Shown here: positions 1-6,229 of the stretch, in pieces | Numbering within the stretch: the stretch's first letter is position 1 | How the letters are laid out: each line of letters opens with the position of its first letter | Assembly: GCA_046048095.1 (NCBI GenBank) | Contig: JBJOGS010000075.1 | Coordinates: 1 to 10,400 of the forward strand | DNA: 10,400 nucleotides | Direction of reading: 5' to 3' | DNA from: UBA3478 sp046048095 | GTDB lineage: Bacteria > Bacteroidota > Bacteroidia > Flavobacteriales > Flavobacteriaceae | The notes under the pieces: generated by a model | The model's input: only the letters and a program-made list of their open reading frames with translations | Database searches by the model: none | What the model was told of the DNA's origin: nothing | Made by a program: the position numbers and the translations under genes

Positions 1-8
1 CTTGCCAT
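1..8 (-). CDS. rpsM: 30S ribosomal protein S13, first codons only
   Basis: Two bases after the rpmJ stop there is ATGGCAAG running off the left edge, giving Met-Ala and the first two bases of a third codon (AGN: Arg or Ser). The S13 family begins MARIAG, and rpsM directly follows rpmJ in flavobacteria and many other bacteria, so this is very probably the start of rpsM. The identification rests mainly on gene order, since only eight bases are visible. Confidence 0.7.
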
Positions 9-10
9 AA

Positions 11-127
11 CTATCCTTGTCTTTGTTTAAATTTTGGATTCTTCTTGTTGATCACATATAAGCGACCTTTTCGACGCACAATCTTGCATTCCGCGCTTCT
101 TTTCTTAATGGATGCCCTAACTTTCAT
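11..127 (-). CDS. rpmJ: 50S ribosomal protein L36, zinc-independent (C-) form
   Basis: L36, 38 aa, read directly from the minus strand as an ATG at 127 through a TAG at 11-13. It is the smallest large-subunit protein and binds 23S rRNA near the base of the L7/L12 stalk. The translation begins MKVRASIKKRSAECKIVRRK and ends GRLYVINKKNPKFKQRQG, which is a full-length match to the family. The zinc-binding form uses three cysteines and a histidine (about positions 11, 14, 27 and 33). Here those positions are Ser11, Cys14, Asn27 and Phe33, so only one ligand remains and zinc binding is not expected. The gene starts 1 base after infA and stops 2 bases before the rpsM start. Confidence 0.97.
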   Translation of the reverse strand: MKVRASIKKRSAECKIVRRKGRLYVINKKNPKFKQRQG

Positions 128-128
128 A

Positions 129-344
129 TTAGTATCTGTATGTAATTCTAGCTTTAGTTAAATCATAAGGGCTCATCTCAAGCTTTACCTTGTCTCCAGG
201 AAGCAACTTAATGTAATGCATGCGCATCTTCCCTGAAATATGAGCAGTTACAACGTGACCGTTATCAAGCTCTACTCTAAACATAGCGTTAGAAAGCGCT
301 TCTATAATCGATCCATCTTGTTCTATCGCAGCTTGCTTTGCCAT
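129..344 (-). CDS. infA: Translation initiation factor IF-1
   Basis: IF-1, 71 aa, a single OB-fold (S1-type) protein that occupies the 30S A site during initiation and works with IF-2 and IF-3. The sequence shows the family pattern: MAKQAAIEQDGSIIEALSNA, MFRVELDNGHVVTAHISGKM, RMHYIKLLPGDKVKLEMSPY and the terminal DLTKARITYRY. Residues HISGKMRMHYI and LPGDKVKLEMSPYDLTKARI are the most conserved. It lies 2 bases after secY and 1 base before rpmJ. Unusually for this cluster, an AAGGTGG sequence sits 7 bases before its ATG, inside the end of secY. Confidence 0.99.
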   Translation of the reverse strand: MAKQAAIEQDGSIIEALSNAMFRVELDNGHVVTAHISGKMRMHYIKLLPGDKVKLEMSPYDLTKARITYRY

Positions 345-346
345 AA

Positions 347-1690
347 CTAAGCCACCTTTCTATTTTTACCTGTCTTCATTAACCCATCATAATGACGATT
401 CAATAGATAGGCATTTACTTGTTGTACTGTATCAATGGCAACCCCTACCATAATAAGCAATGAGGTTCCACCGTAAAATAAGGCCCAGCCCGCTTGAACA
501 TCTAATACCTTCACTACTACCGCAGGAAGCACAGCAAGCAACGCCAAAAACACTGCTCCTGGGAAGGTAATCAATGACATGATGCGATCTAAGAAATCAC
601 CTGTTTCAGCACCTGGTCGCACTCCTGGAACAAATCCGCCACTGCGCTTCAAATCATCAGCCATTTTTGAAGTAGGAATGGTGATCGCCGTATACAAAAA
701 GGTGAACAAAATGATTAAAAATGCAAAGAGTAGGTTGTAGGCTAATCCAAAAATATCCTGGAAATTCACTTCTAACCATTGTCCTGCTGCGGTATCATTG
801 AAAGACCTTCCAATCAACGCCGGAGCGAACATAATCGCCTGTGCAAATATGATAGGCATCACCCCTGAAGCATTTACCTTAAGTGGAATATACTGACGGG
901 CTCCCATAGCTGAACTATCCACCGCTCCTGAGGCAGTACGTCTTGCATATTGCACAGGAACTTGACGAACGGCCATAACGATCAGTACTGAGGCTAAAAT
1001 AACCAAGAACCACAGGATAACCTCAAGTAATACAATCATTAACCCCCCATTGTTGGTAGAGGTTCTTGATATAAATTCCTGAACAAACGACTGAGGAAGA
1101 GTAGCAATAATACCTACCATGATAAGCAATGAAATTCCATTACCTATTCCTTTATCCGTAATACGTTCGCCCAACCACATGGCAAAAATGGTCCCTGTTA
1201 AAAGAATAACCACAGCAGGAATCATAAAATCTAAGCCTTTACCAAGAACAAAGGCTGAATCTGGAACGCCTAGTGCACTTAAGCCAAACAAATAAGCAGG
1301 CGCCTGAACAACACAAATCACAATAGTCAACCAACGTGTGATTTGGGTTTTTGTTTTTCGTCCACTCTCACCTTCCTTATCTAACTTTTGTAAGTAAGGA
1401 ATTGCTATTCCCATCAATTGAACCACGATCGAGGCCGAGATGTAAGGCATGATACCCAGGGCAAAAATAGAAGCATTTGCAAACGCCCCCCCTGTGAATG
1501 CATTCAGAATTCCCAGAATTCCTTGTTCTGTATTTTGGTTCAACTGTACGAGCTGTTCTGTATCAATGCCTGGTAAAACCACCTGGGCTCCAAATCGATA
1601 CACTAACAAAAGACCTAGAGTCAAGACCACGCGCTCGCGCAGCTCTTGAATCTTCCAAATATTCGTTAGTGTTTCTATAAATTTCTTCAT
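347..1690 (-). CDS. secY: Preprotein translocase channel subunit SecY
   Basis: SecY, 447 aa from the ATG at 1690, the channel-forming inner-membrane subunit of the SecYEG translocon. It fits the family's ten membrane segments, roughly at residues 20-38, 72-95, 119-140, 153-173, 183-205, 217-241, 273-293, 318-338, 372-393 and 404-424. Family landmarks are GERITDKGIGNGISLL (174-189), the cytoplasmic QVPVQYARR (243-251) and the ribosome/SecA-contacting loop GGFVPGVRPGAETGDFL (351-367), with Arg358 equivalent to the essential Arg357 of E. coli. An upstream ATG at 1738 would add 16 residues (MKLLEEKLQHCKTRSC) and overlap rplO by 35 bases. MKKFIETLTNIWKIQELR from 1690 matches the usual N-terminus, so 1690 is preferred. 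infA follows after 2 bases. Confidence 0.96.
   Translation of the reverse strand: MKKFIETLTNIWKIQELRERVVLTLGLLLVYRFGAQVVLPGIDTEQLVQLNQNTEQGILGILNAFTGGAFANASIFALGIMPYISASIVVQLMGIAIPYLQKLDKEGESGRKTKTQITRWLTIVICVVQAPAYLFGLSALGVPDSAFVLGKGLDFMIPAVVILLTGTIFAMWLGERITDKGIGNGISLLIMVGIIATLPQSFVQEFISRTSTNNGGLMIVLLEVILWFLVILASVLIVMAVRQVPVQYARRTASGAVDSSAMGARQYIPLKVNASGVMPIIFAQAIMFAPALIGRSFNDTAAGQWLEVNFQDIFGLAYNLLFAFLIILFTFLYTAITIPTSKMADDLKRSGGFVPGVRPGAETGDFLDRIMSLITFPGAVFLALLAVLPAVVVKVLDVQAGWALFYGGTSLLIMVGVAIDTVQQVNAYLLNRHYDGLMKTGKNRKVA
352..358 (-). promoter_or_regulatory. Near-Shine-Dalgarno sequence before infA
   Basis: The minus strand reads AAGGTGG, then seven bases, then the infA ATG. This is one mismatch from AAGGAGG at good spacing. 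It forms the last Lys-Val codons of secY, so coding constraint may explain it. The starts of the other genes I examined lack such a sequence. Confidence 0.3.
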
Positions 1691-1703
1691 GCAACTACGC
1701 GTT

Positions 1704-2150
1704 TTACAGTGTTGTAGCTTTTCCTCCAGCAGCTTCAATAGCAGCCTGAGCTGCTCCAGTGAATTTGTGTACGGTTACAGACACTTTTGACTTAATTGAT
1801 CCATTCGCTAGGATCTTCACTCTATCGTTTTTACCTACTACGCGGTTTTCTATTAGGGTTTCGAAAGAAATTTCGCTGATACCTGCGTCGGCAAGCTCTT
1901 GAAGCGTAGTCAGACCTACTCCTTGGTAAGAAACGCGATTCACGTTCTTAAATCCAAATTTTGGAACACGACGCTGAAGCGGCATTTGTCCTCCTTCAAA
2001 TCCAATTTTCTTAGAATACCCTGAACGAGACTTAGCCCCTTTGTGACCGCGTGCAGCGGTTCCGCCTTTACCAGAACCTTCGCCGCGTCCTAGACGCTTA
2101 CCTTCTCTGTGAACTGAACCTTCTGCAGGTTTAAGACTATGTAAATTCAT
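1704..2150 (-). CDS. rplO: 50S ribosomal protein L15
   Basis: L15, 148 aa, a late-assembly 50S protein with a long extended N-terminal segment running through 23S rRNA. The glycine- and arginine-rich segment at residues 18-45 (KRLGRGEGSGKGGTAARGHK, then GAKSRSG) is the hallmark, followed by GFEGGQMPLQRRVPKFGFKN. The C-terminal globular part includes VKILANGSIKSKVSVTVHKF and a final AAIEAAGGKATTL. It stops 13 bases before the preferred secY start. The frame of secY extends upstream into the end of this gene, but that is probably not translated. Confidence 0.98.
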   Translation of the reverse strand: MNLHSLKPAEGSVHREGKRLGRGEGSGKGGTAARGHKGAKSRSGYSKKIGFEGGQMPLQRRVPKFGFKNVNRVSYQGVGLTTLQELADAGISEISFETLIENRVVGKNDRVKILANGSIKSKVSVTVHKFTGAAQAAIEAAGGKATTL

Positions 2151-2156
2151 ATACTG

Positions 2157-2351
2157 TTATTTTAGCTCTTCAACAGAGACTAAGTGTTCTACAACTTTTA
2201 CCATGCCTAGTACAGAAGAGGTGGTTTCATGCTCAACAGCATGGCCAATTTTCTTCAGACCTAAGGCTTCTAGGGTGCGCTTTTGGTTTTGAGGGCGCTT
2301 AATACTACTCTTAACCTGAGTTACTTTAATTTTTCTCATCTTAACTGACAT
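2157..2351 (-). CDS. rpmD: 50S ribosomal protein L30
   Basis: L30, 60 or 64 aa depending on the start, a small 23S/5S-region protein of the large subunit. The family core KIKVTQVKSSIKRPQNQKRT, then LEALGLKKIGHAVEHE and SVLGMVKVVEHLVSVEE, is unmistakable. Two in-frame ATG codons compete. The one at 2351 overlaps the rpsE stop by one base and gives MSVKMRKIKV. The one at 2339 gives MRKIKVTQ, which lines up with the common MAKIKV start of bacterial L30. I give the longer version because the TAATG overlap offers a clear coupling mechanism, but the shorter product is nearly as likely. rplO follows after 6 bases. Confidence 0.93.
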   Translation of the reverse strand: MSVKMRKIKVTQVKSSIKRPQNQKRTLEALGLKKIGHAVEHETTSSVLGMVKVVEHLVSVEELK

Positions 2352-2875
2352 TATCCTTTAAAAACCTTGTCAAGACTGATTCCTCTTTGACGCGCTACAG
2401 TTCTTGCATTACGAAGCTGAAGCAGTGCATCAAAAGTCGCCTTCACTACGTTGTGCGGATTTGATGATCCCTGAGACTTAGAAAGTACATCATGTACCCC
2501 TACAGATTCAAGAACCGCACGAACGGCACCACCGGCAATCACCCCGGTACCTTGAGAAGCGGGTTTGATGAATACTCTTGCACCACCAAATTTGCCTTTT
2601 TGCTCGTGAGGAAGGGTTCCTTTTTCAAGCGGAATACGCACCAAATTTTTCTTAGCATCTTCAACTGCTTTAGAGATGGCCGTAGCTACTTCTTTAGATT
2701 TCCCTAAACCGTGACCAACGACACCATTTTCATCCCCAACAACAACGATTGCTGAGAATCCAAATGCTCTACCTCCTTTGGTCACTTTCGTGACACGTTG
2801 AACGCCTACGAGACGATCCTTTAACTCTAAACCTCCTGGCTTGACGGTCTCAACGTTTTTATAGTTTTGATACAT
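2351..2875 (-). CDS. rpsE: 30S ribosomal protein S5
   Basis: S5, 174 aa, at the back of the 30S near the decoding region and the mRNA entry channel. Mutations in its N-terminal loop give spectinomycin resistance and ribosomal ambiguity in E. coli. Two domains are visible. The dsRBD-like half spans about residues 17-85, with RVTKVTKGGRAFGFSAIVVV and DENGVVGHGLGKSKEV; the KVTKGGR segment is the spectinomycin loop. The C-terminal half contains GGARVFIKPASQGTGVIAGG and KSQGSSNPHNVVKATFDAL. No resistance-type change is obvious in the loop. The TAA stop overlaps the ATG of rpmD by one base (TAATG), the same arrangement as rplC/rplD. Confidence 0.98.
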   Translation of the reverse strand: MYQNYKNVETVKPGGLELKDRLVGVQRVTKVTKGGRAFGFSAIVVVGDENGVVGHGLGKSKEVATAISKAVEDAKKNLVRIPLEKGTLPHEQKGKFGGARVFIKPASQGTGVIAGGAVRAVLESVGVHDVLSKSQGSSNPHNVVKATFDALLQLRNARTVARQRGISLDKVFKG

Positions 2876-2883
2876 AGCTCTAA

Positions 2884-3237
2884 TTAGAATTTTAATCCAC
2901 CTTCTCTAGCACCATCGGCCAGTGATTTTACTCTTCCGTGATATAGGTTCCCTCCACGGTCGAACGCCACTTCAGATATACCCTTGGCAACAGCCTTTTC
3001 TGCGATAGCTTTTCCGACAGCAGCAGCCTGTTCAATCTTGTTTCCGTCTGTTGAAAGACCCTTATCTCTAGAAGAGGCTGAAACAATAGTCACCCCTTCT
3101 GCGTCGTTGATAAGTTGGGCATAGATCTCTTTGTTACTTCTGAAAACGGCTAAACGTGGTCTTTCAGCGGTACCAAAAGACACCTTGCGAATTCTTCTCT
3201 TAATACGGATCCTTCTTTCTAGTTTACTTAATGCCAT
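2884..3237 (-). CDS. rplR: 50S ribosomal protein L18
   Basis: L18, 117 aa, binds 5S rRNA with L5 and anchors it in the central protuberance. The very basic N-terminal tail (LERRIRIKRRIRKVSFG) is the 5S-binding arm. The globular part starts with ERPRLAVFRSNKEIYAQLIN and ends with FDRGGNLYHGRVKSLADGAR plus EGGLKF, all standard for bacterial L18. It lies 12 bases after rplF and 8 bases before rpsE. Confidence 0.98.
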   Translation of the reverse strand: MALSKLERRIRIKRRIRKVSFGTAERPRLAVFRSNKEIYAQLINDAEGVTIVSASSRDKGLSTDGNKIEQAAAVGKAIAEKAVAKGISEVAFDRGGNLYHGRVKSLADGAREGGLKF

Positions 3238-3249
3238 AACGCAATGATA

Positions 3250-3792
3250 TTATGCTGACTTACCAGCTTTTCTTCTAATTTGTTCTCCAACAAACTTGAT
3301 TCCTTTTCCTTTGTAAGGCTCTGGTTTTCTGAAGGCACGAATCTTAGCCGCAACCTGCCCTACTAACTGACGATCATGTGAAGTCAATTTCACGATCGGA
3401 TTTTTTCCTTTTTCAGAAACAGTCTCCACTTTAACTTCAGGGGCAACCTCAAAAACGATGTTATGAGAGAAACCTACTGCGATATCTAAAGTCTGACCTT
3501 GGTTGCTTGCGCGGTAACCTACACCAACAAATTCCAATTCTTTGGTCCACCCTTCAGAAACCCCTTTGACCATATTATTGACTAGTGAGCGGTATAAACC
3601 GTGCTTAGCCTTATGCTCTTTTGAATCTGAAGGACGGGTTACATAAACATTAGCATCCTCAACCTTCACTTCAACAGCATCAAAGGTCTGTTTCAATTCG
3701 CCTAATTTTCCTTTAACGGTGATTTCTTGGCCTTGAACCTCTACAGTAACACCTGCTGGAATTCTAACGGGATTATTTCCTATTCTAGACAT
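3250..3792 (-). CDS. rplF: 50S ribosomal protein L6
   Basis: L6, 180 aa, a two-domain protein at the base of the L7/L12 stalk near the sarcin-ricin loop and the factor-binding site. The N-terminus MSRIGNNPVRIPAGV is the family signature. The first domain ends around ELEFVGVGYRASNQGQTLDI and the second begins at GFSHNIVFEVAPEVKV. The highly conserved RNA-binding end is present: VGQVAAKIRAFRKPEPYKGK followed by GIKFVGEQIRRKAGK. Spacing is 13 bases from rpsH and 12 bases to rplR. Confidence 0.99.
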   Translation of the reverse strand: MSRIGNNPVRIPAGVTVEVQGQEITVKGKLGELKQTFDAVEVKVEDANVYVTRPSDSKEHKAKHGLYRSLVNNMVKGVSEGWTKELEFVGVGYRASNQGQTLDIAVGFSHNIVFEVAPEVKVETVSEKGKNPIVKLTSHDRQLVGQVAAKIRAFRKPEPYKGKGIKFVGEQIRRKAGKSA

Positions 3793-3805
3793 AATTCTTA
3801 GTTTC

Positions 3806-4204
3806 TTAGTATACGTAGCAAAGCACTTCGCCCCCTACTTTTTGTTCACGGGCTTGCTTTGATGTCATTACCCCATGAGAGGTAGAGACTACAGCAATCC
3901 CCAAGCCGTTCAATACTCGTGGGAGATCGTCAGACCCTGTGTACTTTCTTAAGCCAGGCTTACTCACGCGCTGAATTTTTCTAATGACTGGCTCTTTAGT
4001 CGCCTTATCATACTTCAGCGCTATTTTGATCGTTCCTTGAGCGGTGTTTTCTTCAAACTTGTAGCTCAAGATATACCCTTGATCGAAAAGGATTTTTGTG
4101 ATTTCCTTTTTGAGGTTAGAAGCAGGGATTTCGACCACACGGTGACCAGCGCTATTCGCGTTTCGAATACGGGTCAAATAGTCTGCGATTGGATCTGTTA
4201 CCAT
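3806..4204 (-). CDS. rpsH: 30S ribosomal protein S8
   Basis: S8, 132 aa, a primary 16S rRNA-binding protein of the central domain (helix 21) and, in E. coli, the translational repressor of the spc operon. The N-terminus MVTDPIADYLTRIRNAN is a near-perfect family signature. The middle SNLKKEITKILFDQGYI and the C-terminal block VVSTSHGVMTSKQAREQKVG followed by GEVLCYVY are complete. The 23 bases between rpsN and this start are A-rich on the mRNA (GAAAGTAAAAG just before ATG) and hold no Shine-Dalgarno sequence. rplF follows after 13 bases. Confidence 0.99.
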   Translation of the reverse strand: MVTDPIADYLTRIRNANSAGHRVVEIPASNLKKEITKILFDQGYILSYKFEENTAQGTIKIALKYDKATKEPVIRKIQRVSKPGLRKYTGSDDLPRVLNGLGIAVVSTSHGVMTSKQAREQKVGGEVLCYVY

Positions 4205-4227
4205 CTTTTACTTTCTTAATTTATTGT

Positions 4228-4497
4228 CTACCAACTAGCCTTAGTTACACCAGGGATCAGTCCTTGGTTTGCCATCTCTCTGAATGTAACACGAGAAATT
4301 CCGAAGGTTCTCATATATCCTCTAGGACGACCAGTTAACTTGCAACGGTTTCTTGCACGAACCGGAGAGGCATTCTTAGGAAGCTTTTGAAGCGCTTCGT
4401 AATCACCAGCCTCCTTTAAGGCTTTGCGTTTCGCCGCATATTTAGCTATAAGTTTTGCCCTTTTACGCTCGCGGGCTTTCATTGATTCTTTAGCCAT
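4228..4497 (-). CDS. rpsN: 30S ribosomal protein S14, zinc-independent (C-) form
   Basis: S14, 89 aa, located in the 30S head next to S3, S10 and S19. The longer, zinc-free form is recognised from the helical basic N-terminal half (MAKESMKARERKRAKLIAKY, residues 1-20) and from the lack of paired CxxC motifs. Only one cysteine is present (Cys52, in RNRCKLTGRPRGYMR). The C-terminal signature FGISRVTFREMANQGLIPGV with the terminal KASW is complete. The zinc-binding form is a shorter protein of about 61 residues, so there is no confusion. The gene starts 1 base after the rplE stop and is followed by the largest gap in the window (23 bases, A/T-rich) before rpsH. Confidence 0.98.
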   Translation of the reverse strand: MAKESMKARERKRAKLIAKYAAKRKALKEAGDYEALQKLPKNASPVRARNRCKLTGRPRGYMRTFGISRVTFREMANQGLIPGVTKASW

Positions 4498-4498
4498 C

Positions 4499-5050
4499 TT
4501 AGTTCTTTTTGAAAGGTAGACCTAGTTCAGTTAATAATGATTTCGCTTCTTTATCTGTATTCGCAGTAGTCACGAAAGTGATATCCATACCGCTAATTCT
4601 ATTGATCCTATCGATATTGATCTCAGGAAAAATAATTTGCTCAGTCACTCCAAGGTTGTAGTTTCCTCTTCCGTCAAATCCTGAAGCCTTAATTCCTTGA
4701 AAATCTCTTACTCGAGGAAGCGCCACAGTGATCAAACGATCTAAGAACTCATACATACGCTCCCCTCTTAAGGTCACTTTCGCACCAATAGGCATACCCT
4801 TACGCAACTTGAAAGAGGCTACGTCTTTCTTAGAGATAGTAGCAATAGCACGTTGTCCAGTAATCAAAGTCAACTCATCGACTGCTTGGTCAACCAATTT
4901 CTTATCGGCCACCGCAGCACCCACTCCGCGACTGATCACAATTTTCTCAAGCTTAGGTACCATCATTGAATTCTTGTACCCGAACTCTTCTTTCAACGCT
5001 GCAATGATGCGGTCTTTATACTCTTTTTTTAATCTTGGCGTGTATTCCAT
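4499..5050 (-). CDS. rplE: 50S ribosomal protein L5
   Basis: L5, 183 aa. It binds 5S rRNA together with L18, forms the central protuberance and contacts P-site tRNA and S13. The frame also contains a GTG immediately upstream (5053), but the ATG at 5050 gives MEYTPRLKKEYK, which lines up with the usual MAYTPRLK start, so 5050 is chosen. Landmarks are PKLEKIVISRGVG, ITGQRAIATISKKDVASFKL, MPIGAKVTLRGERMYEFLDR, LPRVRDFQGI, and the C-terminal DRINRISGMDITFVTTANTD. It lies 4 bases after rplX and only 1 base before rpsN (TAAGATG), so coupling to rpsN is likely. In E. coli, S8 represses spc operon translation at the start of this gene. I could not identify a comparable structure here. Confidence 0.97.
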   Translation of the reverse strand: MEYTPRLKKEYKDRIIAALKEEFGYKNSMMVPKLEKIVISRGVGAAVADKKLVDQAVDELTLITGQRAIATISKKDVASFKLRKGMPIGAKVTLRGERMYEFLDRLITVALPRVRDFQGIKASGFDGRGNYNLGVTEQIIFPEINIDRINRISGMDITFVTTANTDKEAKSLLTELGLPFKKN

Positions 5051-5054
5051 CACA

Positions 5055-5369
5055 CTATATAACTTCGTTAGACTTCACCGAAACTCGGACCTTCTTTCCG
5101 TCTCTCACTTCATACTTCACTCGCGTAGTCTTACCAGATTTTGGATCGATAAGTGCGAGATTTGAAAGATGAATGGGGGCCTCCTTTTTAGAGATGCCAC
5201 CTTGAGGATTCTTAGCGCTCGGTTTCTCGTGTTTAGAAACTAAGTTGACACCCTCAACAAGCGCTCTATTTTTTTCACGATCAATTTTTAGAATGGCCCC
5301 TTCTGCACCCTTGTGCTCTCCTGCAATCACTCTAACTTGGTCTCCTGTTTTAACTTTTAGTTTAATCAT
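5055..5369 (-). CDS. rplX: 50S ribosomal protein L24
   Basis: L24, 104 aa, a KOW-domain protein that is one of the two assembly initiators of the 50S (with L3) and lies near the tunnel exit. The KOW motif is at about residues 7-35: TGDQVRVIAGEHKGAEGAIL. It is followed by EGVNLVSKHEKPSAKNPQGG and the SNLALIDPKSGKTTRV block, both close to flavobacterial L24 as I know it. The TAG stop lies 4 bases before the rplE ATG. The gene follows rplN by 11 bases. Confidence 0.98.
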   Translation of the reverse strand: MIKLKVKTGDQVRVIAGEHKGAEGAILKIDREKNRALVEGVNLVSKHEKPSAKNPQGGISKKEAPIHLSNLALIDPKSGKTTRVKYEVRDGKKVRVSVKSNEVI

Positions 5370-5380
5370 AATAAGTTGAA

Positions 5381-5749
5381 TTACAGCACCTCAGGAGCTA
5401 GTGAAACAATCTTCATGAACTGACGGTCTCTAAGTTCTCTTGCTACAGGCCCAAACACACGTGTACCGCGCATCTCACCAGCAGCATTCAACAAAACGCA
5501 GGCATTGTCATCGAAACGAATGTATGATCCGTCTGGTCGACGAACCTCTTTCTTCGTACGAACAACCACCGCGGTTGATACCGAACCCTTTTTCACTGTT
5601 CCGTTCGGAGTTGCCTCTTTCACGGTAACCACAATTTTATCTCCTAAAGACGCATAACGTCTTTTTGTACCACCAAGCACTCGGATGGTAAGCACCTCTT
5701 TTGCTCCAGTGTTATCGGCTACTTTAAGTCTAGACTCTTGCTGTACCAT
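5381..5749 (-). CDS. rplN: 50S ribosomal protein L14
   Basis: L14, 122 aa, exactly the usual bacterial length. It binds 23S rRNA at the subunit interface and forms bridges to 16S rRNA; ribosome-associated silencing factor RsfS, where present, binds it. The N-terminus MVQQESRLKVADNTGAKEV, the middle strand VVRTKKEVRRPDGSYIRFD and the C-terminal RGTRVFGPVARELRD block all match the family closely. In the E. coli arrangement this gene starts the spc operon. Here only 6 bases separate it from rpsQ, and no promoter or terminator is visible in that gap, so a separate transcript start is not supported by the sequence. Confidence 0.99.
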   Translation of the reverse strand: MVQQESRLKVADNTGAKEVLTIRVLGGTKRRYASLGDKIVVTVKEATPNGTVKKGSVSTAVVVRTKKEVRRPDGSYIRFDDNACVLLNAAGEMRGTRVFGPVARELRDRQFMKIVSLAPEVL

Positions 5750-5755
5750 AATGAA

Positions 5756-6013
5756 TTACTTAGCTCGTTCTATAATTTCTACTAATCTCCAGCACTTGCG
5801 CTTACTCATAGGACGTGTCTCCATGATCTTCACGGTGTCTCCTTCATTACAATCATTCTTCTCGTCATGAGCGACGTACTTCTTGGTTTTCAAAACGAAT
5901 TTTCCGTACATCGGATGCTTGACGCGCTTCACCTCAGACACAACAATAGACTTCTCCATTTTGTTGCTGGTTACTACACCAATTCTTTCTTTTCTTAGGT
6001 TTCTATTTTCCAT
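5756..6013 (-). CDS. rpsQ: 30S ribosomal protein S17
   Basis: S17, 85 aa, a single OB-fold protein that binds 16S rRNA in the 5' and central domains early in 30S assembly. Landmarks are RKERIGVVTSNKMEKSIVV (first strands), KRVKHPMYGKFVLKTKKYVA (the conserved HPxYGK block), then CNEGDTVKIMETRPMSKRKC followed by WRLVEI. The conserved ETRPxSKxKxW motif is intact. It lies 12 bases after rpmC and 6 bases before rplN, as in the usual rplP-rpmC-rpsQ-rplN order. Confidence 0.98.
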   Translation of the reverse strand: MENRNLRKERIGVVTSNKMEKSIVVSEVKRVKHPMYGKFVLKTKKYVAHDEKNDCNEGDTVKIMETRPMSKRKCWRLVEIIERAK

Positions 6014-6025
6014 AGGGCCAGGGTG

Positions 6026-6217
6026 TTATTGTAATTCCCTTTTAGACAATTCGGTTGCAAGTCGAGCTACAGTTTTTCTGGCAGCTCTAATTACCATTGG
6101 GTTCTCTAATTGAGAAACCCCGTGAGACACTTTCATGTCTGCGTATTCTTTTTTCAATGAAGCTAGCTTTGCAGTAAGCTCTTCATTAGATAACTGTTGG
6201 ATCTCTGACTGTTTCAT
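6026..6217 (-). CDS. rpmC: 50S ribosomal protein L29
   Basis: L29, 63 aa, a small two-helix protein beside L23 at the tunnel exit, where it contributes to the docking surface for trigger factor, SRP and the translocon. The sequence shows the expected pair of long helices: MKQSEIQQLSNEELTAKLAS with LKKEYADMKVSHG, then a turn at QLENPMV and a second helix IRAARKTVARLATEL. The NPMVIRxxRKxVAR block is the family signature. Length and position between rplP and rpsQ, with 12 bases on each side, fit the standard order. No other family is plausible. Confidence 0.97.
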   Translation of the reverse strand: MKQSEIQQLSNEELTAKLASLKKEYADMKVSHGVSQLENPMVIRAARKTVARLATELSKRELQ

Positions 6218-6229
6218 CTTAGTATACTA

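Noticed and set aside
1449..1680. Two overlapping plus-strand frames opposite the start of secY
   Set aside because: They overlap each other in different frames and lie antisense to the first membrane segments of SecY. There is no support for translation.
4205..4227. Gap between rpsN and rpsH as a possible internal promoter or terminator
   Set aside because: At 23 bases it is the longest gap, but it contains no TAnnTTTG box and no inverted repeat with a T run.
5051..5053. GTG at 5053 as the start of rplE
   Set aside because: It would add one methionine before an ATG that already gives the family N-terminus MEYTPRLK.
5038..5053. Small hairpin GTGT/ACAC around the rplE start codon, considered as an S8-type repressor site
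   Set aside because: The stem is only four base pairs and I see none of the helix 21-like core bases that define the E. coli S8 site. It is likely chance.
4728..5165. Plus-strand open frame of 145 codons opposite rplE and rplX
   Set aside because: It lies wholly antisense to two clear ribosomal protein genes and its translation resembles no family I know. Long antisense frames are expected opposite such biased coding sequence.
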